DNA from: Fremontodendron californicum | Lineage: Eukaryota; Streptophyta; Magnoliopsida; Malvales; Malvaceae | NCBI GenBank assembly: GCA_030761205.1 | Contig: JAULJL010000027.1 | Span: 6,701,001-6,765,000 of the forward strand | Direction of reading: 5' to 3' | DNA length: 64,000 bases | Shown: one piece after another, positions 48,775 through 62,265 of the stretch | How the letters are laid out: every line of letters starts with the position of its first letter | Numbering within the stretch: position 1 is the stretch's first letter | Made by a program: the position numbers and the translations under genes | The notes under the pieces: generated by a model | What the model was told of the DNA's origin: nothing | The model's input: the letters and a program-made list of their open reading frames with translations, nothing else | Databases searched by the model: none

Positions 48775-49110
48775 ATTAACATTATTGGTTATACGGTTTT
48801 TAAGTTAAAAGTTATGTTTTACTGTAATTTTAATATTAAACGGTTAAAAAATTTTAATTTTATGATTAAAATTATGATTTGATAATTTAAATAAAAAAAT
48901 TAAAATTTTGTAAATTGAAAGTCAATTTTTGAGCAAAATAGTTTTGTTATTCTCATATTTTTAAATATATATTTTTTGATATTTTAATTTTTCACAATAT
49001 CTTTTTATAATATTACCAAACACTTAAAAATTATTAACCATATTTTTTCATCATATTTTTTATAAAAAATTTAACCTAAGCTTTTTTCTAACAATAATAT
49101 TAAATTAACC
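48775..49110. mobile_element. MITE-like copy, second
   Basis: Matches 41753-42110 in order and orientation ('gtttttaagttaaaagttat', 'aaaattatgatttgataatt', 'tcaatttttgagcaaaa', 'ttttaatttttcacaata'). Confidence 0.5.
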
Positions 49111-49231
49111 TTAAATCTATGTTTGATTTTATTTTTGTACATGTAATCTGTATTCAAACCATATATATGTATTTTCATGAAGTGGTATAATTACCCAAAT
49201 TGTTAGTTTCCAATAAAGGTCAAGTTCTTTG

Positions 49232-49275
<44 letters not shown>

Positions 49276-49409
49276 AAAGTATTTTTTTTTTGGTCACAAA
49301 TACTAACAAATTCTGCAGGTAACCTTATCACTGCATATGCCAAAAGTTAAAGGACACCAAGTCATTACTTTTATGAAGGTTATGACAAAAAATATTATTT
49401 AATATTGTT

Positions 49410-49770
49410 ATTGACACAATTTTTAAAGTTAAAAGCTGAGTTTTATTATAAACACAATGTTAAATAGAGTAAAAAAATTTGGATTAAAATCATGATTTGA
49501 CAACCCAAACAAAAAAGTCAAAAAATAAAGTTTTTGGATTTTAAAAATTGATTTTTGGATAAAATGACTTTATTATTTTTATATTTTTACACTTTTATTA
49601 TTTTAAACATATTTTTTTGACATTTCAATTTCAAATAACATTTTTTCACAGTCACGCTTTAAAAGTTTTTAAACTACCATTTTTCACCATATTTTTTAAA
49701 TATATTTTTTTCAATCCAATTTTTTTTTTAACTCAAGTTTTTTTCAACAGCAATGCTAAACTAATCCGAA
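49410..49770. mobile_element. MITE-like copy, third
   Basis: Matches the copies at 41753 and 48775 ('tttttaaagttaaaagctga', 'aaaatcatgatttgacaacc', 'attgatttttggataaaatg'). Its right end 'ttcaacagcaatgcta' is the complement of the type of end seen at the left of the 41753 copy ('ttagcgttgctttttgaa'). Confidence 0.5.
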
Positions 49771-51017
49771 GTTGTACTGAAACACCTACCAGTCCACCGT
49801 TGCATTTTGAATTAAATTATGAATTTCGTTAACGCTTGACTTTTAGATAGTTTTTAAAATTAGTATTTAATGTTATGTGTGTAAAATATGAATTTTTATT
49901 GTTTTATATATTTTTGATCATATGATTATATATTTTATAAATAAATAAAATATTTATTAATGAAATTTATTTCATATCTAAATTATATCAAATTTATTAT
50001 TTTAATGTTAATATAAAATTAAAATATGAAAATAAAGAAATTTAATGTCAGTTTTAAATTTTTTATTTATCAAATAATTTTTTATTTATTTTTAAAGGTT
50101 AATAAAAAATTAAAACTTTGAAAATAAAATAATTTAATATAAATCTTAACTTTTTTATTTATTATCAAATAAATTTATTTAACAAATTTTTTTTTAATAA
50201 AATTAAAATTTTTACTTATAAATTGAATAAATCAACAAATAATGTTCAAAGATCTTTAAAATTAAATAGGAAAATATACACATTGAAATTCCACTTGTCT
50301 TGAAAATTAAAGGCCTTAGACATGGATGGATGTTCCTTTTCTTGTAAACATTTAATGAAACAACTAGTAACAAATTGTTGTCACAAATTACATAGAAAGG
50401 GATAGAAGCTTTAGTCAGAAGATTTGCCAAATATATTTCTTACAAGTTTAGAAATTAAAAGTTTGGATAGATCATATAATGCAAAACAACAACTTGGAAT
50501 CTTTTCCAAGTTTGTGGAGTGTTTTCTTGCCTTTTTCTTCATCCCATTACCCATATCTCTATTTTCTCATAAGCCATTAAAATCAACTCCTATTTCTCAC
50601 CTTTTTAGCAACATTTTAAGACAAAAAGGATGGATCATTTGCATTGAATTTGGGCAAAAAAAATGTTGGCTGCTTTTTATTTTGGTGTTGTTGTTCAAGA
50701 GTACTTCATAAACAAGTACCATAATATTGTTTAACAATTTAGTTAATAAATGGTCAAGCTCCTATTATTTTCTCTTAAATTAATGAAGAAACTGGTCCAG
50801 CCCTGTTTGCTTTCCTGCCAAGCAACAAGGAGAGGAGCCATAAATAGGATCTGAGAGACTGAGACAGGATGGAGAGCCCAGCCTAGACTCTTGTTTGTTT
50901 GTGAACATAATGAAAGTCAAAAGACTCTTAATAATCGTTGCTCCAATTTATGACTCCATTATTGTTAGTTTAATTTTTTAATAATGTGATTGGTCATTCT
51001 TTAATTTGCCTATTTCC
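49771..51017. other. AT-rich intergenic DNA, no gene seen
   Basis: Mostly A/T. The part 50770-50905 is more balanced and contains 'ccataaatagg', a TATA-like motif, but no reading frame follows. Confidence 0.35.
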
Positions 51018-51110
51018 ATTTGGCTCAACGATGAATGCATGATTCCCTTGCTAAAGGGTAAGGTTCGATTCTCTCCTTCGAATTATAATTTCGAATTAAA
51101 AAAAATAAAA
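51018..51110 (+). mobile_element. SINE-like copy
   Basis: Box A-like 'tggctcaacgatgaatgcat' (51021-51040) and box B-like 'aggttcgattctctcc' (51061-51076), spaced as in a tRNA promoter, with an A-rich tail at 51098-51108. Confidence 0.4.
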
Positions 51111-51292
51111 TTTTTTAACTAAAGGTTAAGTACTATTTTCAATATTCGACTCGTACGTTATGAAGTGTTTTAAAACTTCATTTGGATGCCCAATTAGCAT
51201 CACTGAGGTACGAACTAGACACCTTTTACCTCGACTGCATTCCGAGTGTCATTTGGATAACATCTTAGAGTATAGTTAAAGGCTTAAAGCCA

Positions 51293-51592
51293 CTAGTCAC
51301 TAGATCTGTTCATGGAACAATTGGGTCATGACTTGAAATTTTTTTATTTTTTTTCCCAAATTCGAGTCAACCCGAAAACTCATTTTACTGTTTATAAAAT
51401 ATTAAAAAATTATTTTTATATTAATATTAATATATTTTATAATTAAATTTAAATAAATTTTTTTATTTAATTAATAATAATTCGAATTGAACCGATCTGA
51501 ATTACTAAAATTTTTATTAAAATCAGGCTCAATTCAGATAAAACCTGTCGAATGAGCGAGTAACCTGATCTTTAAACAGTTGTATTAGCCAC
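51293..51592. mobile_element. hAT-type MITE with near-perfect 8 bp TSD
   Basis: Element 51301-51584 (284 bp). Left flank CTAGTCAC (51293-51300) and right flank TTAGCCAC (51585-51592) agree at 6 of 8 bases. Ends: 'tagatctgttcatggaacaa' and, at the right, 'cctgatctttaaacagttgta', inverted. The interior matches the copies at 1, 27225 and 37581. Confidence 0.6.
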
Positions 51593-52214
51593 TACCCTTC
51601 AATAAGGGACTAAATGAAATATGGTACTTAAAAATCTTGGCCCAAAATACCCCATTATTAATTTTTTATTTCTTAAAATATCCCTAACCTGAAATCTTTA
51701 CTTTTTTTGTTTTAAGATTTGTATTTTGGTATGTATTTATATTTAAATTGGTTTATTTTGTAATATGTTTTATATTTCATATATTCAATATTATGTTGTT
51801 AAATAATTTTGACAATTGTTACAACTATTATTTCTTCGAATATTGAATATTTTGAAGAATTTTTATAATTTTTAATATTAAAAATCCTAATTATTATTTT
51901 AATATAAAATAATATGTATCAATACTTAGGGTCCAGTGACTTATTATATGACATAAAAATAATTTTATTAATTTTCAATTATTTATTAATTTCTTAAATA
52001 CTAAATATATTTTAAAAATTATTATATACAAACTTTAATCTAATATTCGTAATGTTATTTTTTTTCTTACTATACTTCACTCTACGATTACCGTTGTTTT
52101 GCTATCCAACGCATTCCACCTCTGATTTCAATTTCGTTGTTACAGTACTCAATTTTATCGCTACAATAATTGATTTTGTAGCCATCATTATTTTAATCTA
52201 ACAAAAATCGATCT
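51593..52214. other. AT-rich intergenic DNA, no gene seen
   Basis: No coding content or named repeat was recognised; balanced patches near 52080-52210 have no usable frame. Confidence 0.35.
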
Positions 52215-53240
52215 CACTTATCATCTAAACTAGAAAAAGACCTCCGTTTCGCTGGAGGTAGTTTAATTTTTTTATATAAAATTTTAATTAATTAATAATA
52301 ATAAATTAATTATAAATTATATTTTTTGAACAATAATTATTTATTTAATAATTTTATTTTAAAATTATAATAATCTTAATATAATTATATTTTATTAATT
52401 ATGAAAATTAAATTTATAATAATTATTTATTTATAAATTATGTAATATAAATGTATTCTCAAATGTTATATATATATATTTAAAAATATTTAAACTTTAT
52501 TGTATACCGCGTATTTTTATTTATAGGAGGTAAAAATAAAAAATAAAATTGTGATTTATATTTTATTCTCTCGTAAGATCGATTTTTTCATAAAGGTTAG
52601 TAGCAAGTTCGTTTTTTTTTTTATTTTTTTTTCTCGAATGGATCGGGTACGAATCTTAAATCGATCCGCGACTCAACGCGTAGACCTACGCCTTTAAATC
52701 CATCATTTAAAATTTAAATAAAAATAATTAATAAAATAATTTCTTTAATTTTTTTCCCTAGCCGGTTGGGTACAGATCCTAAACCGACCACCGAGTCAAC
52801 GTACGGATAGACCTGCTCACGGGCCGGGCAGCCCAGGGCCGGGCCTGGGCAGAGGAAAAAAAGAAAATCCGGGCCGCGGCCCGGCCCATGATCACCTCTA
52901 CGTACGGAACAACCCCTTTAAAAGCATCATTTTAAATAAAAATAAAAATAATTAATAAAATATTTTTTAAACTTTTTCTTCAAGTGGATCGGGTATGGAT
53001 CCTAAATCAACCCGCGAGTCAACATGCGGATCAGCCACTCTAAATTCATTATTTAAAATAAAAATAAAAATAATTAGTAAAATATATTTATTTTTTAACT
53101 TTTTCTCATAGTGGGTCGAGTACGGATCTTAAATCGATTCGCGAGTCAACGTGCGAACTAATCACTTTAAATACATCATTTAAAATAAAAATAATTAAAA
53201 AATATATTTTTTTTAAGTTGGATGTAGATCCTAAATCGAC
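52215..53240 (+). repeat. Interspersed repeat ending in a 120 bp minisatellite
   Basis: The first half (52215-52620) is the inverted partner of 36340-36960. From about 52635 a unit of about 120 bases recurs: 'ggatcgggtacgaatcttaa', 'cgatccgcgactcaacg', then 'aatccatcatttaaaat'. Units begin near 52638, 52762, 52986, 53113 and a partial one near 53217. Unit 2 is interrupted by the MITE at 52808-52900. Confidence 0.7.
52800..52908. mobile_element. Minimal hAT MITE, 93 bp, perfect 8 bp TSD
   Basis: Element 52808-52900, flanked by CGTACGGA at 52800-52807 and 52901-52908. It begins TAGACCTGCTCACGGGCC and ends GGCCCATGATCACCTCTA. These are the ends of the 19226-19493 element in opposite orientation, with nearly all of the interior gone. 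Removing it restores a normal minisatellite unit. Confidence 0.85.
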
Positions 53241-54728
53241 TTAAGAAAACAAAATGTTTTTTGGAATATATATTTATTAATAATAATATATTTATTAACT
53301 TTTTTTGGACATTTAAAGAAATATCTCTTGGGTCCCTAAAAAGTATGTGATAAGTAAAAAAATACCCATAAAAATGACAAAATAGGACAAAAAAAACTTT
53401 TGAATGAAATTAAAAAATTCCCTATGAGCCCTTATGGACTCAATAAGGTAAGTAGAAAGAAATAATGTAAATTTTAAAGCTAAAGATTTTATATGTCTTA
53501 TTATTATTATCATGATTGGTCGGACCACAGCATTTTCGGACTTTTTATCATTTTCCTTTAATTTATAGAAAATTATGTAGAAACGTTAGCAAAAGAAGTG
53601 CAAGTAACCCAAAAAACAAAATGGTCCAATTAAATTGGGCCATATTGGGTATTTTCCCCGTTAGCCCATCTGGATCCCAAATCCTCAACATTGATCAAAT
53701 AAAATAAAAGCAATGATATATTGGTAGTATATTTTTTAATTATATGATTTATTTTTTAAAATATATTTTAAAAAATATTTATCATTTTATTAATCAATTT
53801 ATAAAATTTTAAAATTTTATTGACGATTAATGAAATAATTTTTATTTAAAGTAAACAAAGAGAATATTACTAGAAAAATCATTCTCTAATTACAAAAATT
53901 AACTTTGAAGAAAGATCTCCAATTACCATGATTTTTCTTTTTCAAATCAAAATAATTAAACCAACTATAACATATATGATTAATAGTTTAATTTTTTTGT
54001 TTATCTAGTGAAAATAATTTTAGTCTGGCATTTGTAGAAATTTAAAGAAAAAAAGTAAGTATAATAAATATCCTTCAATTTGTCATGTACCCGAAAAAAT
54101 AAAAAATGTCCTTAAAATTGTCAAAGCTAAAAATAATTTGAGCTAATTTAATTTGACTAAAAAAAAAAAAAAATCAAACCCCATAGGATCAATAAAAGAA
54201 CGTCGTTTTAGTAATGACCATTTATTAATTAACACGTAGTATTAATCTCATAACAAATGCCACGTGTCAAGCGGCCAACGCCAAAAGAAAGCATTTCTTT
54301 AGAGGCGACGTTACAAAATAAATAAAATATTCCAATTCCGCACCCAATCAGAAATAGGAGAATAAAAAAAGATATTTTAATAAAGTATCGATTTTTCTTC
54401 TTTAAAAAAAAAAAAAAATCCCCCGCAAAAATCAACCCTTTCGACCGCTACCGCCCTCTCTCTCTCTAAAAGATCTTTGTCTCCTTTTCGAAACTTTTCT
54501 TTTTTCCGATTTTGCCTTCAAATTTTCATTTAAAAAAAAAAAAATTCTAGGTTTTTTTTGCCGGTTCTTTGATTTACTCGATCCTATAATTTGCGTTTTA
54601 TTTTTAGTTATTCCTCCAACGCTAGAGTTTTCGTTGTTGAGCCGTTCAATATTAAATCGAAATTGTTCTTATTTTTTCCCATTAAAAATAGTTTTTTTTT
54701 GGCGGTAAACGTATATATAGAGATAGAG
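53241..54728 (+). promoter_or_regulatory. Intergenic DNA and poly(A) polymerase promoter
   Basis: The left two thirds are AT-rich with no gene. From about 54220 on, composition becomes promoter-like: a G-box core CACGTG at 54261-54266, a CT repeat at 54455-54470 and a T/C-rich leader up to the start codon at 54729. A frame open upstream of this ATG begins with TTG, not ATG, so 54729 is the first start. Confidence 0.5.
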
Positions 54729-57700
54729 ATGGTGAGTTCTGAGGGATTGAGTGGTTCGCCGCCGCCGGTAGCAGCGCCAGTGAAGCAGTACGGTGTAACA
54801 AAGCCGATATCGATGGCAGGTTCCACCGAAGCTGATATACAAAGAAGCCGTGATTTGGAAAAGGTATATATATATATATATATCTGGAAATATTATATTT
54901 TGTTCTGTGGGTATTGTTGATTTATTTATCTTCTTGTGTTTGTTTGTGTGAAAATTCGTTGACAGTTTTTGGTGGAAGCTGGGCTTTATGAGAGCAAAGA
55001 GGAAGGTGCAAAGAGAGAGGAAGTTCTCGGTCGAATTCAAGAGGTAATTGCGTGTGTTATTTTTGTGTGAAATTTTCAAACTTGTATGATGCTAGTGCTA
55101 TTAACAATGCTGTTTTGCCTATATTTAGATATTGTATTAGATTATTTAACTAATGAGTAGCTATTATTGCTACGCTGGTTAGAAAATTTTTATTTTTGTT
55201 AAGACCGTTTCTGTCAAATTAGGTCGAGAAATAAAGTATGAAATAAACTAATCGGATCTTTTTTTTTTTTGGGTTCATGTATTTATGCTCAAATGTGGAA
55301 ACGGTGCATGCCCGTTTGGTTTATAAGATAGGAATGTATGGGTAATTTTTTTATTTGATACTATATTGCCAATAGTTTGTCTCTAGTCTTTAAGTAGAAT
55401 ATTGGGAAGTAAGTTGGTTATAGTATCCTATATGGTTAGGATTGTACAACCTTATCAAGCATATGTTTAAACTGCATGTATGAAGTGAACCTCAGGGATC
55501 TCGTCCTGTAAGCTCTTTGTGGGTAACTACCGAAACATGGTTATTGTGGAAGTGACCTTGATTGAAACAATTTGAGATTCAGATGTTACTACTCACTATA
55601 GATATTTCTCATGGTCCTGTTCAAACGTATGTTATTTATGTTTATCTAGAAAGCATTATGCCTATAGGGCTTAACTTCTGCAAGTTTTTAGATGATGCTG
55701 AATTATCTGAGTCATTATGGTCTGTGAGCATATTTGATGAACTGGGAGATTTTGTAACCAAACCTGCTAATCAAATTATAAATGGTTATATAATTTGGAA
55801 CAAACTCATAAGAACTTCAATTGTACCTATATTCGTCCTTTCAATAAACAGACTGTGAGCTAGAGCTCTTTATTTTGCAAACATACTTGTAGTTTAGACT
55901 AATCTAAGCACTATGATACTGATGTATGTATTTTGATTAAACATGTGGGTGTATTTAGATAGATTCAATGTTATTTTATCAGTTGGAATGTTCTGGTAAA
56001 AATGTCTTAGATATTTATCATTTTCAATTCCTCTTTGCCTTAGAAACCTATTGAACAAACTACTCTGCTCTATGATCAGGCAATCCACCGGACATGGATT
56101 AAGTTGCAAATATAGGAAAAGAAACGAAAAAGAAGAAAAGAACACATAAAAATGTGGAGTTATTAAATGGTTGCTTTTAGAGAAAGTAATCATCTTTGAA
56201 ACAGTATGTTTGGATATCTCAACTCCTAGCTTGAGTCTAAATTTTCAAGGTGCTTAAGTTTGTTGCTTTCTATGAACTGATTGTTCCGGGTGATGGATTG
56301 TGGATAAGGAGGTTTAAAACTTATATCTCCCTTTTCGAGGCTATGATGGTAATTTTGAACATTAAGGGTAAGTAGGGTATCCCCTATCCACTATAACAAT
56401 GCCCCAGCTATTTATCATACATTGGGAGGTGATGGAACTCTCAAACTTTATTTTCTTTAAAAAATTTCCTCCTAAAAACTATTTTTACTAGCAGTTATCC
56501 ATTTTATCTCTCTTTTGTTCCTTCTTTGAAAATTCTGCAATTTTATGCTGTAGGCAGCTATCTAGGTCATTTTTTTCTCTAAATTAAATCATAAACTGCA
56601 ATATGTTTTCCAGTTCCAAAGCTCTGAAACAAGGGAGAATAATGTACCATAAAACACATTTCAGACGTTAATACTTACTATGCTATGGGTGCAAATTTAA
56701 CCTTTGTCTGACGTGTCTGTGCTGGTTTGTATTGCTGCTATGACATTTTCACAGTTTTGGTGCCATCTTTCTTTATTTTGTTTAGATTGTAACTGATTGG
56801 GTGAAGCAACTTACTCGTTTGAGGGGGTACACAGATCAGATGGTTGAAGATGCAAATGCAGTCATTTTTACTTTTGGTTCTTATCGACTTGGGGTGAGTG
56901 TCTTACTTTTTTCTTTCTTGTTTCATAGTGCTTACAGTATTTACAGTTCAATAACTATACTTATTGGAATGCTGGCTATAATAACATTGATGTTGTCTGA
57001 TTTTGTTGACAGCTTGCTGATGTTACTAAGAACATCTTTGCTATTTTTCGTTAAGCATTATCATTTATTCTCTTTAATTTACATGTTTCATAGGTAGATA
57101 TGTTTCTTAAGTTTTATTGTTTTGATAGGTACATGGGCCTGACTCTGACGTGGACACTTTATGTGTGGGACCGTCCTATGTGAACCGGGAGGTAAACACA
57201 TAATTTAATAGTGACTGAATTGATTGATTTATGAACACTGAAATAATTTTATTCACGTATCTAAACTTTTTGCTGTCGTAACCAGGAAGATTTCTTCTTT
57301 ATACTGCACAACATCCTGGCAGAAAGGGAAGAAGTTACAGAGTTACAACTAGTTCCTGATGCTCATGTCCCTCTAATGAAATTTAAGTTTGATGGAATAC
57401 CAATCGACCTTCTGTATGCAAGCATCTCTCGTTTGGTTGTGCCTCAAGTAAGTCTAAATCACCTTTTATTTCTATAGTTAAAAATTCTATTAGAAGTAAG
57501 CATCTGTTTATGTACAAATGTACAGTAGTGTCTTGTTTTTGGATATCTCTGCTGACTCAATTTTAAGAATTGTATTGTTGAAGGTTTTAAAACTGCTTCT
57601 TCTCTCTCTATCTCCCACCTTCATCTTCTCTACGAGCATTAAGAGTTCTGCCCCTTTTTTCTGTTTGTCTCTGTGTGTGTGTGTATGTCTGTCTCTGTCC

Positions 57701-60572
57701 CTCTTAGATTGCTTCTTTTAAGCAGCATGTTTATATGACTTCGTCTGGATGCTTTCCATGTTTTTGTTGTACATTTTGTTTAGTTAGTTTCCTCCATAAC
57801 ATGTTGTAGAGGTTTCACTACAATTTTTATCAGGCATTTTCATTTGTTACAGATTTAGCATAATTTTATTTTTATTTAAATCTTGTTTGTTTGATTTTGT
57901 TTTTCCTTTCCAAGGATTGTGTAGTTAAAATGTGTTCTAGGTAGTTTTGTTGCTTCTCACTCTCTTTTCTAGTTGTGTGGGCATCTTTGCTTTGATATGA
58001 ACTAGTATGTGAAACCATTTTGATTTTTATCTAGTTGGTATATTTGATGAATGCTTGGTTGTGGACAGGATCTTGACATCTCTGATATGTCGGTATTGTA
58101 CAATGTTGATGAGCCTACTGTTCGAAGTTTTAATGGCTGCAGGGTTGCAGATCAAATTCTGAAACTGGTTCCAAACATTGAGGTGAAATGCACCTGATTG
58201 CATAACTAATCGTTGATATTTAGTTTGTTTTCCTGCCTTTTATGTAATAGTTGATTGTTTGGAACTTTTGCTAAGCTGCATACTGTATAATGTTTTAGCA
58301 TTTTCGCATGACGCTCCGATGTCTGAAGTTCTGGGCTAAAAGGCGCGGTGTTTATTCCAATGTTAGTCCTCTCCTTTATACTTTTCTAATTATCTTCATT
58401 ACTACATTCTCTATTTATTTTAACATATATCTCCCTTTTCAGGTGACTGGATTTCTTGGGGGTGTAAACTGGGCTCTTCTTGTAGCTCGAGTTTGCCAAC
58501 TTTATCCTAATGCAGTTCCTAGCATGCTTGTTTCCCGATTTTTTAGGGTCTATACCCAGTGGCGTTGGCCAAACCCAGTTATGCTTTGTGCAATTGAAGA
58601 AGATGTACTTGGATTTTCTGTATGGGATACTCGGAAAAATCCTCGTGACAGGACTCATCATATGCCAATTATTACACCTGCCTATCCATGCATGAATTCT
58701 AGCTATAATGTGTCTACAAGCACCCTTCGAGTCATGATGGAGCAGTTCCAATATGGTAACAACATTTGCGAGGTAAGAGAATGGAGAATCAATTTCTCTA
58801 TTTTAGTCTATAGTTATATACTGATCCTTATCCTTTCTCCTCCAAATCCAGAAAATTGAGCTGAATAGAGTAAAGTGGAGTGCCTTGTTTGAGCCTTATT
58901 TGTTCTTCGAAAGCTACAAAAACTATCTGCAGGTTGACATTGTTGCAGCTGATGCTGATGACTTGCGTGCTTGGAAAGGCTGGGTGGAATCCCGGCTAAG
59001 GCAGCTGACTTTGATGGTAATATTCATGCCTTTATGGCATGACTTTTAAACTTAAAGTTTTTATTACTAGTGGTTTTTCATGAAACGAAGACATTAGAGG
59101 TTTTTCTATTTCAATCTCATCTGTGTTTTAAATATATAATTTACAGATTGAGCGAGACACTTATGGAAAGTTGCATTGCCATCCTTATCCTCATGAATAT
59201 GTAGATGCATCTAAGCAATGTGCCCATTGTGCATTTTTTATGGGTTTACAAAGGAAAGAGGGGGAAATGGTTCAAGAAGGTCAGCAGTTTGATATACGTG
59301 GGTCGGTTGATGACTTCCGGCATTCGATAAGCATGTACATGTTTTGGAAACCTGGGATGGAAATCTATGTATCGCATGTCCGTAGAAAGCAGCTTCCAGC
59401 TTATGTTTTCCCTGATGGCTATAAACGTCCTTGGAGTCTGCGGCTTACTCCCCACCAGCAGTCTGATAAACTGTCTCATGACAATGGTGTTACATGTCAA
59501 ACTGAGTCTGGTGAGAAATGCCTTAAGAGGAAAAAGGATCCTGATGGAGAAAATAGTGAACTAAGTAGGCCAGAGAAACGGCAGAGTCCTGACAAGAGTG
59601 AATCAGTTTCTCGTGAGATTATTAGTTGTAAGCTTAGCAGCACTTCTCCAGGTTGTTCTACATCAGATCTAGATGAAATGAATGGACTTGCTGAAGGGAA
59701 TGCATCATCTAATTCCAGCAATACCAGCTCTTGCTCACGTGAGGATATTGGGAATGAATCTACAGCAGGTAACAGTGAAGGGAGCAATGGAGGTGATTAT
59801 AACCCAGCGTCTTCTCAGAGTGATTCGTGTGATGATTCAAAATCTTCTCTGGAGGATGAACATGCTGATGATCAGAACCGAGTATTTCAAGATGGATTGC
59901 TGGAAGAGTTAGAGGTTTTGGATTTTAGTTCCTTAATTTTTCCTGATTTTGTTTGTCATTTCATTTTTTTTCTTCTTAATTAGTTGCCGTAGAGTTCCTG
60001 AAATTAAATCATTTCATTTTCGGGTGTTTTTCTGCTCCTTAATTTTTATGCTTGTTGGCATAGTGCTTGTTTTTCCTGTCTGACTTGTAGATCATATAAA
60101 CCAAATATATTCAAGACCTGAAGAAACTGTGAACAGAATAGTTGAAAACATTTTGCCCTTGAAGAGATTATTTTCAGTGTTCTGACTGGTATATGAACTA
60201 CAAGTTGGGCAGTTATGTGATTCTCAGAGATGAAAGGCTCTCTAATTTAGGCTTGAAAGGACTGTTTCTTTGTCTTGAATATTTTAAACCATTGAGCCAA
60301 CTCCTTTTCCTTTACCTAATCTGTTTGATTTGTTTGTTGATTTTTTTGATGTGAAGCCAAATACTGCGGTTGTTGTGGTTCCTAAGTCCATGAATGGAGT
60401 TGTTGACTCAGAAACCGTGCAGAATCCTGTGATAAGGCATGTATTTAAAATTTTAAATGAGTTTTTCTTCTTGTGTTCTATATGCAATGTTTTTCTTTAT
60501 ACTGCTTCTTTTGGTGTTTTTTGTTGTTGTTGTTGTTCTGATAGCAGGTTGAGTTTGACGACAACAGCATGA
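54729..60572 (+). CDS. PAPS4: Nuclear poly(A) polymerase (PAPS2/PAPS4 type)
   Basis: Twelve coding exons: 54729-54863, 54966-55043, 56786-56893, 57129-57191, 57286-57447, 58069-58182, 58299-58361, 58443-58772, 58852-59016, 59147-59914, 60357-60436, 60548-60572; 696 residues. It adds poly(A) tails to pre-mRNA in the nucleus, with CPSF. The N-terminus has YGVTKPIS. The nucleotidyltransferase motif FGSYRLG (101-107) is followed by the catalytic Asp pair D114 and D116 (DSDVDTL) and the third D169 (PIDLLYA). The central domain has MTLRCLKFWAKRRGVYSN and GFLGGVNWALLVARVCQ; the RNA-binding domain runs to about residue 490, and the Ser-rich C-terminal tail includes CLKRKKDP, a possible nuclear signal. 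The last intron is GC-AG (60437-60547). The paralogue number, and so the symbol, is tentative; the family call is firm. A shorter form retaining intron 10 would end at 59983. Confidence 0.93.
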
Positions 60573-61205
60573 GAGATAAGAATTGAGATTGGTGGATGGT
60601 ATATGAAACCATTGTTGCTCAGAAAAGACACAGAAAGCCAGCCAGTTCTGGTAAGTGTAATTTTAGTCGCTGGCTTTCGTTTCTTTCTCTCTCTTTTTCG
60701 GGCATGTGTTCCTCGGTTCTATCTCCTGGGTAGAACCAGTTGGCAGAATCTAAACCTCTTTTGGGGGGGTGTGGCTCTAGCTTTTGCTTCTCTGTTCAGT
60801 TTTTCACTTATGTTTTCTGCTGTTATCTTCTCCAAAGAGGGGAAGAAACAAGAAAAAGGAAGAAAAAAAAAAAAAAGAAAAGGGGGGGGGGGGGGGAGAG
60901 AGAGGGAAGAAACAGGCAATGAACTGCATTATATCTTAAATGTTATTTTCGACGTTGTTGATGCTTTCCTAACAAAAATGAAAGTTATTACTCTTAAGAA
61001 AATTCCCAGGCTCTAGTGTTAGTGTCTCAAGGGGTTCTGTTTTAGTGTTCTTTGTTATATCCTTTAGGGGAATGGCTGAGATGTGTATTTTTTGTATAAA
61101 CAAAAACTCACGTTCAAGGTCTAGTTTGGCTAGCTAGGAGCGTATTCTTAACTCTATGCATTGCATGCCTTTTAAGTAGTCTGGTTGCCATGGATTGTAA
61201 TAAAA
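60573..61205 (+). other. Poly(A) polymerase 3' region, possibly spliced
   Basis: After the stop, 'ccagttctggtaagtgta' (about 60641-60658) is a strong donor-like site, hinting at an intron in the 3' untranslated region. It includes A, G (60885-60897) and GA tracts. 'gtaataaaatt' at about 61198-61208 would serve as a poly(A) signal. Confidence 0.4.
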
Positions 61206-61899
61206 TTATTAATTATATTAAACAATGTCTCTTTCTCTGCCTCTCTTTGCTGCCAAAAGAGTTTCTCTCGGAAAGTTTAGAATCCTAAGTAAAATAGTAT
61301 CATGAAAGCAAATTCTATTAAAAAATATTCCTCAAAATTGATTTACCCGTTTCACAATCTGATTATCAAACTGGTTGGTTTTGATTCTCATCTCTAATTC
61401 TCCATGGTTAATGGGGGCTTTTTACTTCCATACCTGGCTGGGTTGTAATCTAAATGACAACATTTATTAAAGAGTTAGTTCGTATTTGATATACTAGCGA
61501 CAGAATTTTTTAATTTCATAAGTGGGTTAAGAATTTGTCATATCTTTTAATTTCACAATTGGATTAAAAATTTATTATATGTTTTATTTTTAAATTTTGT
61601 TTGTGGAGGATCGGATAATTTTATTAAATTACTATCTTAATTCTTTTTATAAGATGGTTAGAGGTATTTTTAAGCTTTGTTAAACTCTAATCTACTTTGT
61701 TTGAGTCTAATCTTCTTTATAATGTTTTTCCACATTCATCTAATGCAATCGACATTTCACTTTTTAAAGTGTTTCTAACAAGAATTGAAATTACCCTCTC
61801 TAAAGCGTTTGTGTTATAGCTCATTCCATGAATATTTCTGATTCTTTATTATTTTCAAAGGAGAAAAAGAATAACAAAAAGATGAATTCAACTTCAACT

Positions 61900-61942
<43 letters not shown>

Positions 61943-62265
61943 AATCTGCCAATGTAAGATGTCATCTCGATTCAATTAGAGAAACCAAAATGCAAAAAAG
62001 TGAATTCTTTAGGTTTGCTTATTTTAAGACTACTATATGTAATTAATCTTCATTTTGATTGTAGCTATCTTATTTTTTATTTGATTTTTTATTTGTTTTT
62101 CTGGTTCGACCCGAACAAGATTAAATTTGGAATAAATATTTTCAAATCTGGATCAATCCAATTTGATTTAAATAAAATATTTTTTTATTTAAATTTAATT
62201 ATAAAATATATAAATATTAATATAAAATATATTTTAATATTATATTAAATAATGATCTAATTTTC

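Noticed and set aside
54591..54728. Possible 46-residue N-terminal extension of the poly(A) polymerase
   Set aside because: The upstream frame is open but begins with TTG; the first ATG is at 54729 and matches family N-termini.
59983..60356. Poly(A) polymerase ending at 59983
   Set aside because: That stop comes from reading into intron 10; a downstream exon at 60357 keeps frame and gives a family-like tail. It may exist as a retained-intron form.
60876..60910. G homopolymer beside A and GA tracts as a functional G-quadruplex
   Set aside because: A single run, in a probable 3' untranslated region, most simply a slippage tract whose length may also be an assembly estimate.
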